DNA from: Anodontia alba | Taxonomy: Eukaryota; Mollusca; Bivalvia; Lucinida; Lucinidae | Length of the DNA stretch: 64,000 nt | Reading direction: 5' to 3' | Assembly: GCA_964016985.1 (NCBI GenBank) | Contig: OZ024827.1 | Coordinates: forward strand, 24,076,933 to 24,140,932 | Part shown: piece after piece, positions 63,078 through 64,000 of the stretch | Layout of the letters: every line of letters begins with the position of its first letter | How positions within the stretch are numbered: position 1 is the first letter of the stretch | Translations under genes and position numbers: made by a program | Notes under the pieces: model-generated | Told to the model about the DNA's origin: nothing | Seen by the model: only the letters and a program-made list of their open reading frames with translations | Database searches by the model: none

Positions 63078-63711
63078 ATGGCTCCTACAGAACCTTTTTC
63101 AAGCTTTGATAGCACACGAATAATTGAGCCAGCACATGAAAAAAGGGACATTTTGGCTTTCCAGTTTGTGGTTCTTAAAATGTGCATGCGCAAACAGCAA
63201 AGGCTCTAACCAAAATGTGCTTTTGCACAGGCACTCCTGAGCCTTTGCTGGTTGTCTATGTGATAAGTATCCACTCCTCATGCACTGGCTCAATTTAGAA
63301 CTTCTTTTAGGATTAAAATCTGAGCAAAATTCAATTCTATCCCTATCTATGAACATATCTAGTGGACACAGATAAAAAATTCTTATAGTCTGCCCTGAAT
63401 TTCTTTTGTTAGGATAAAAATCTGAGCAAAAATATTTCAGACAACCTCATTTCTATCCCTATCTTTAAACATATCTAGAGGACACAGATTAAAAATTCTT
63501 ATAGTCTTACCCTGCCCTGAATTTCTTCACAGCTGACTTCCCTGTGTTGGTTAATTCTTGATCAAAGGCTGATTTCTTTTTAGTCATCTTTTTCTTGTTT
63601 GGTTTCGCTACAAAATATACAGTGATCTATGTCACAAGAAATCTTGAATACATACAAGTAATTCCATGTGCTAGAAAAACACCAAACTGTCACAAAATAT
63701 GCTCATCAGTA
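63078..63711. other. non-coding, direct duplication
   Basis: TTAGGATTAAAATCTGAGCA, ATTCTATCCCTATCT and GAACATATCTAGTGGACACA recur with small changes (about 63307-63390 and 63410-63500), a tandem duplication of roughly 104 bp. No gene is supported. Confidence 0.6.
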
Positions 63712-63850
63712 GATTCCACATTTACCCTAAGTCAACACAGACAGGCCTGTGCCAACAATATATCAACAGATCAGATGCTGTAAAATACAGCATCTGATCA
63801 GGACCTACACTGTTTGCCAATCATCCAGCAATTTTTTTGACAGCGAACAG
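63712..63850. repeat. coreG repeat
   Basis: TTTACCCTAAGTCAACACAG, then ACAGATCAGATGCTGTAAAA with CAGCATCTGATCAGGAC, CACTGTTTGCC and CATCCAGCAATTTTTTT. Confidence 0.72.
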
Positions 63851-63853
63851 TAG

Positions 63854-64000
63854 TTAACCATTGTCCTGCTGAACCCAGATAGACCCTGCCTTTGAAACAG
63901 TGTAGATCCAAATCAGTTGGTTTCTGAAGAAGCCAACTGATCTGGATCTGCAGTGTTTGTCATTCAGTATGTGAATTTATAGCAACAATCCGGATCAAGT
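63854..64000 (-). mobile_element. ttB MITE, cut by window edge
   Basis: TTAACCATTGTCCTGCTGAA, then core TCAGTTGGTTTCTGAAGAAG and GCCAACTGATCTGGATCTG. The window ends within its right part. Confidence 0.87.

Overview
This is animal nuclear DNA, very probably from a bivalve mollusc. It is AT-rich, has introns of 7.5 and 22.3 kb, and is packed with short non-autonomous DNA transposons, tRNA-derived SINEs and the CCGT-rich arrays common in bivalve genomes. The species cannot be read from the sequence. All assignments come from reading by eye; no database search was run.

I can support one host protein-coding gene: a plus-strand orthologue of the serine/threonine kinase PSKH1. Its three coding exons are 9332-9523 (N-terminal MGC acylation motif), 17073-17771 (kinase lobes up to subdomain X) and 40068-40427 (last kinase helices and Ser/Arg/Lys-rich tail). 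All junctions are phase 0 with GT/AG borders. They give 416 codons, close to the 424 residues I recall for human PSKH1. An in-frame stop 5 codons upstream fixes the start, and a 15-codon upstream ORF lies at 9202-9249.

Almost everything else is repeats. (1) hpA hairpins (arms with GTGGGTACTCATTAGAAG), more than 30 copies. (2) Two MITE families bounded by TTAA, ttB (CCCTTGTCCTGCTGAA ends) and ttD (CCCATTGTA ends), whose nested insertions show TTAA target duplication, as in piggyBac transposons. (3) coreG elements, which have other ends but the same GATCAG/CTGATC palindromic core. (4) E foldbacks (TTTCAGCAGACGAC ends). (5) F foldbacks (GGGCCCAGTTGTT ends). (6) G9 foldbacks with perfect 9-bp target duplications, Mutator-like. 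(7) H foldbacks (GGGCCGTCATCGG core). (8) TA-flanked mariner-type MITEs. (9) SINE families S1-S4 and a 5S-rRNA-like relic. (10) A nearly complete Tc1 element in intron 2 and two mariner relics near the window ends.

By region: 1-8.7 kb is upstream repeats; 8.7-9.5 kb is the promoter side and exon 1; intron 1 holds a CpG-rich, repeat-poor block (11.86-12.95 kb) that may be another promoter or exon; intron 2 (17.8-40.1 kb) is a dense nest of foldbacks plus the Tc1 element; 40.4-64 kb is 3' flank or UTR, with a 56-57 bp minisatellite (59.3-60.5 kb), a diverged tandem array (55.6-57.9 kb) and stacked nested MITEs (60.9-61.9 kb).

The best candidates for something undescribed are MITE families that share one palindromic core under different ends, TIR elements filled with same-strand word repeats, and the tight packing of MITEs against the PSKH1 splice acceptors and stop codon.
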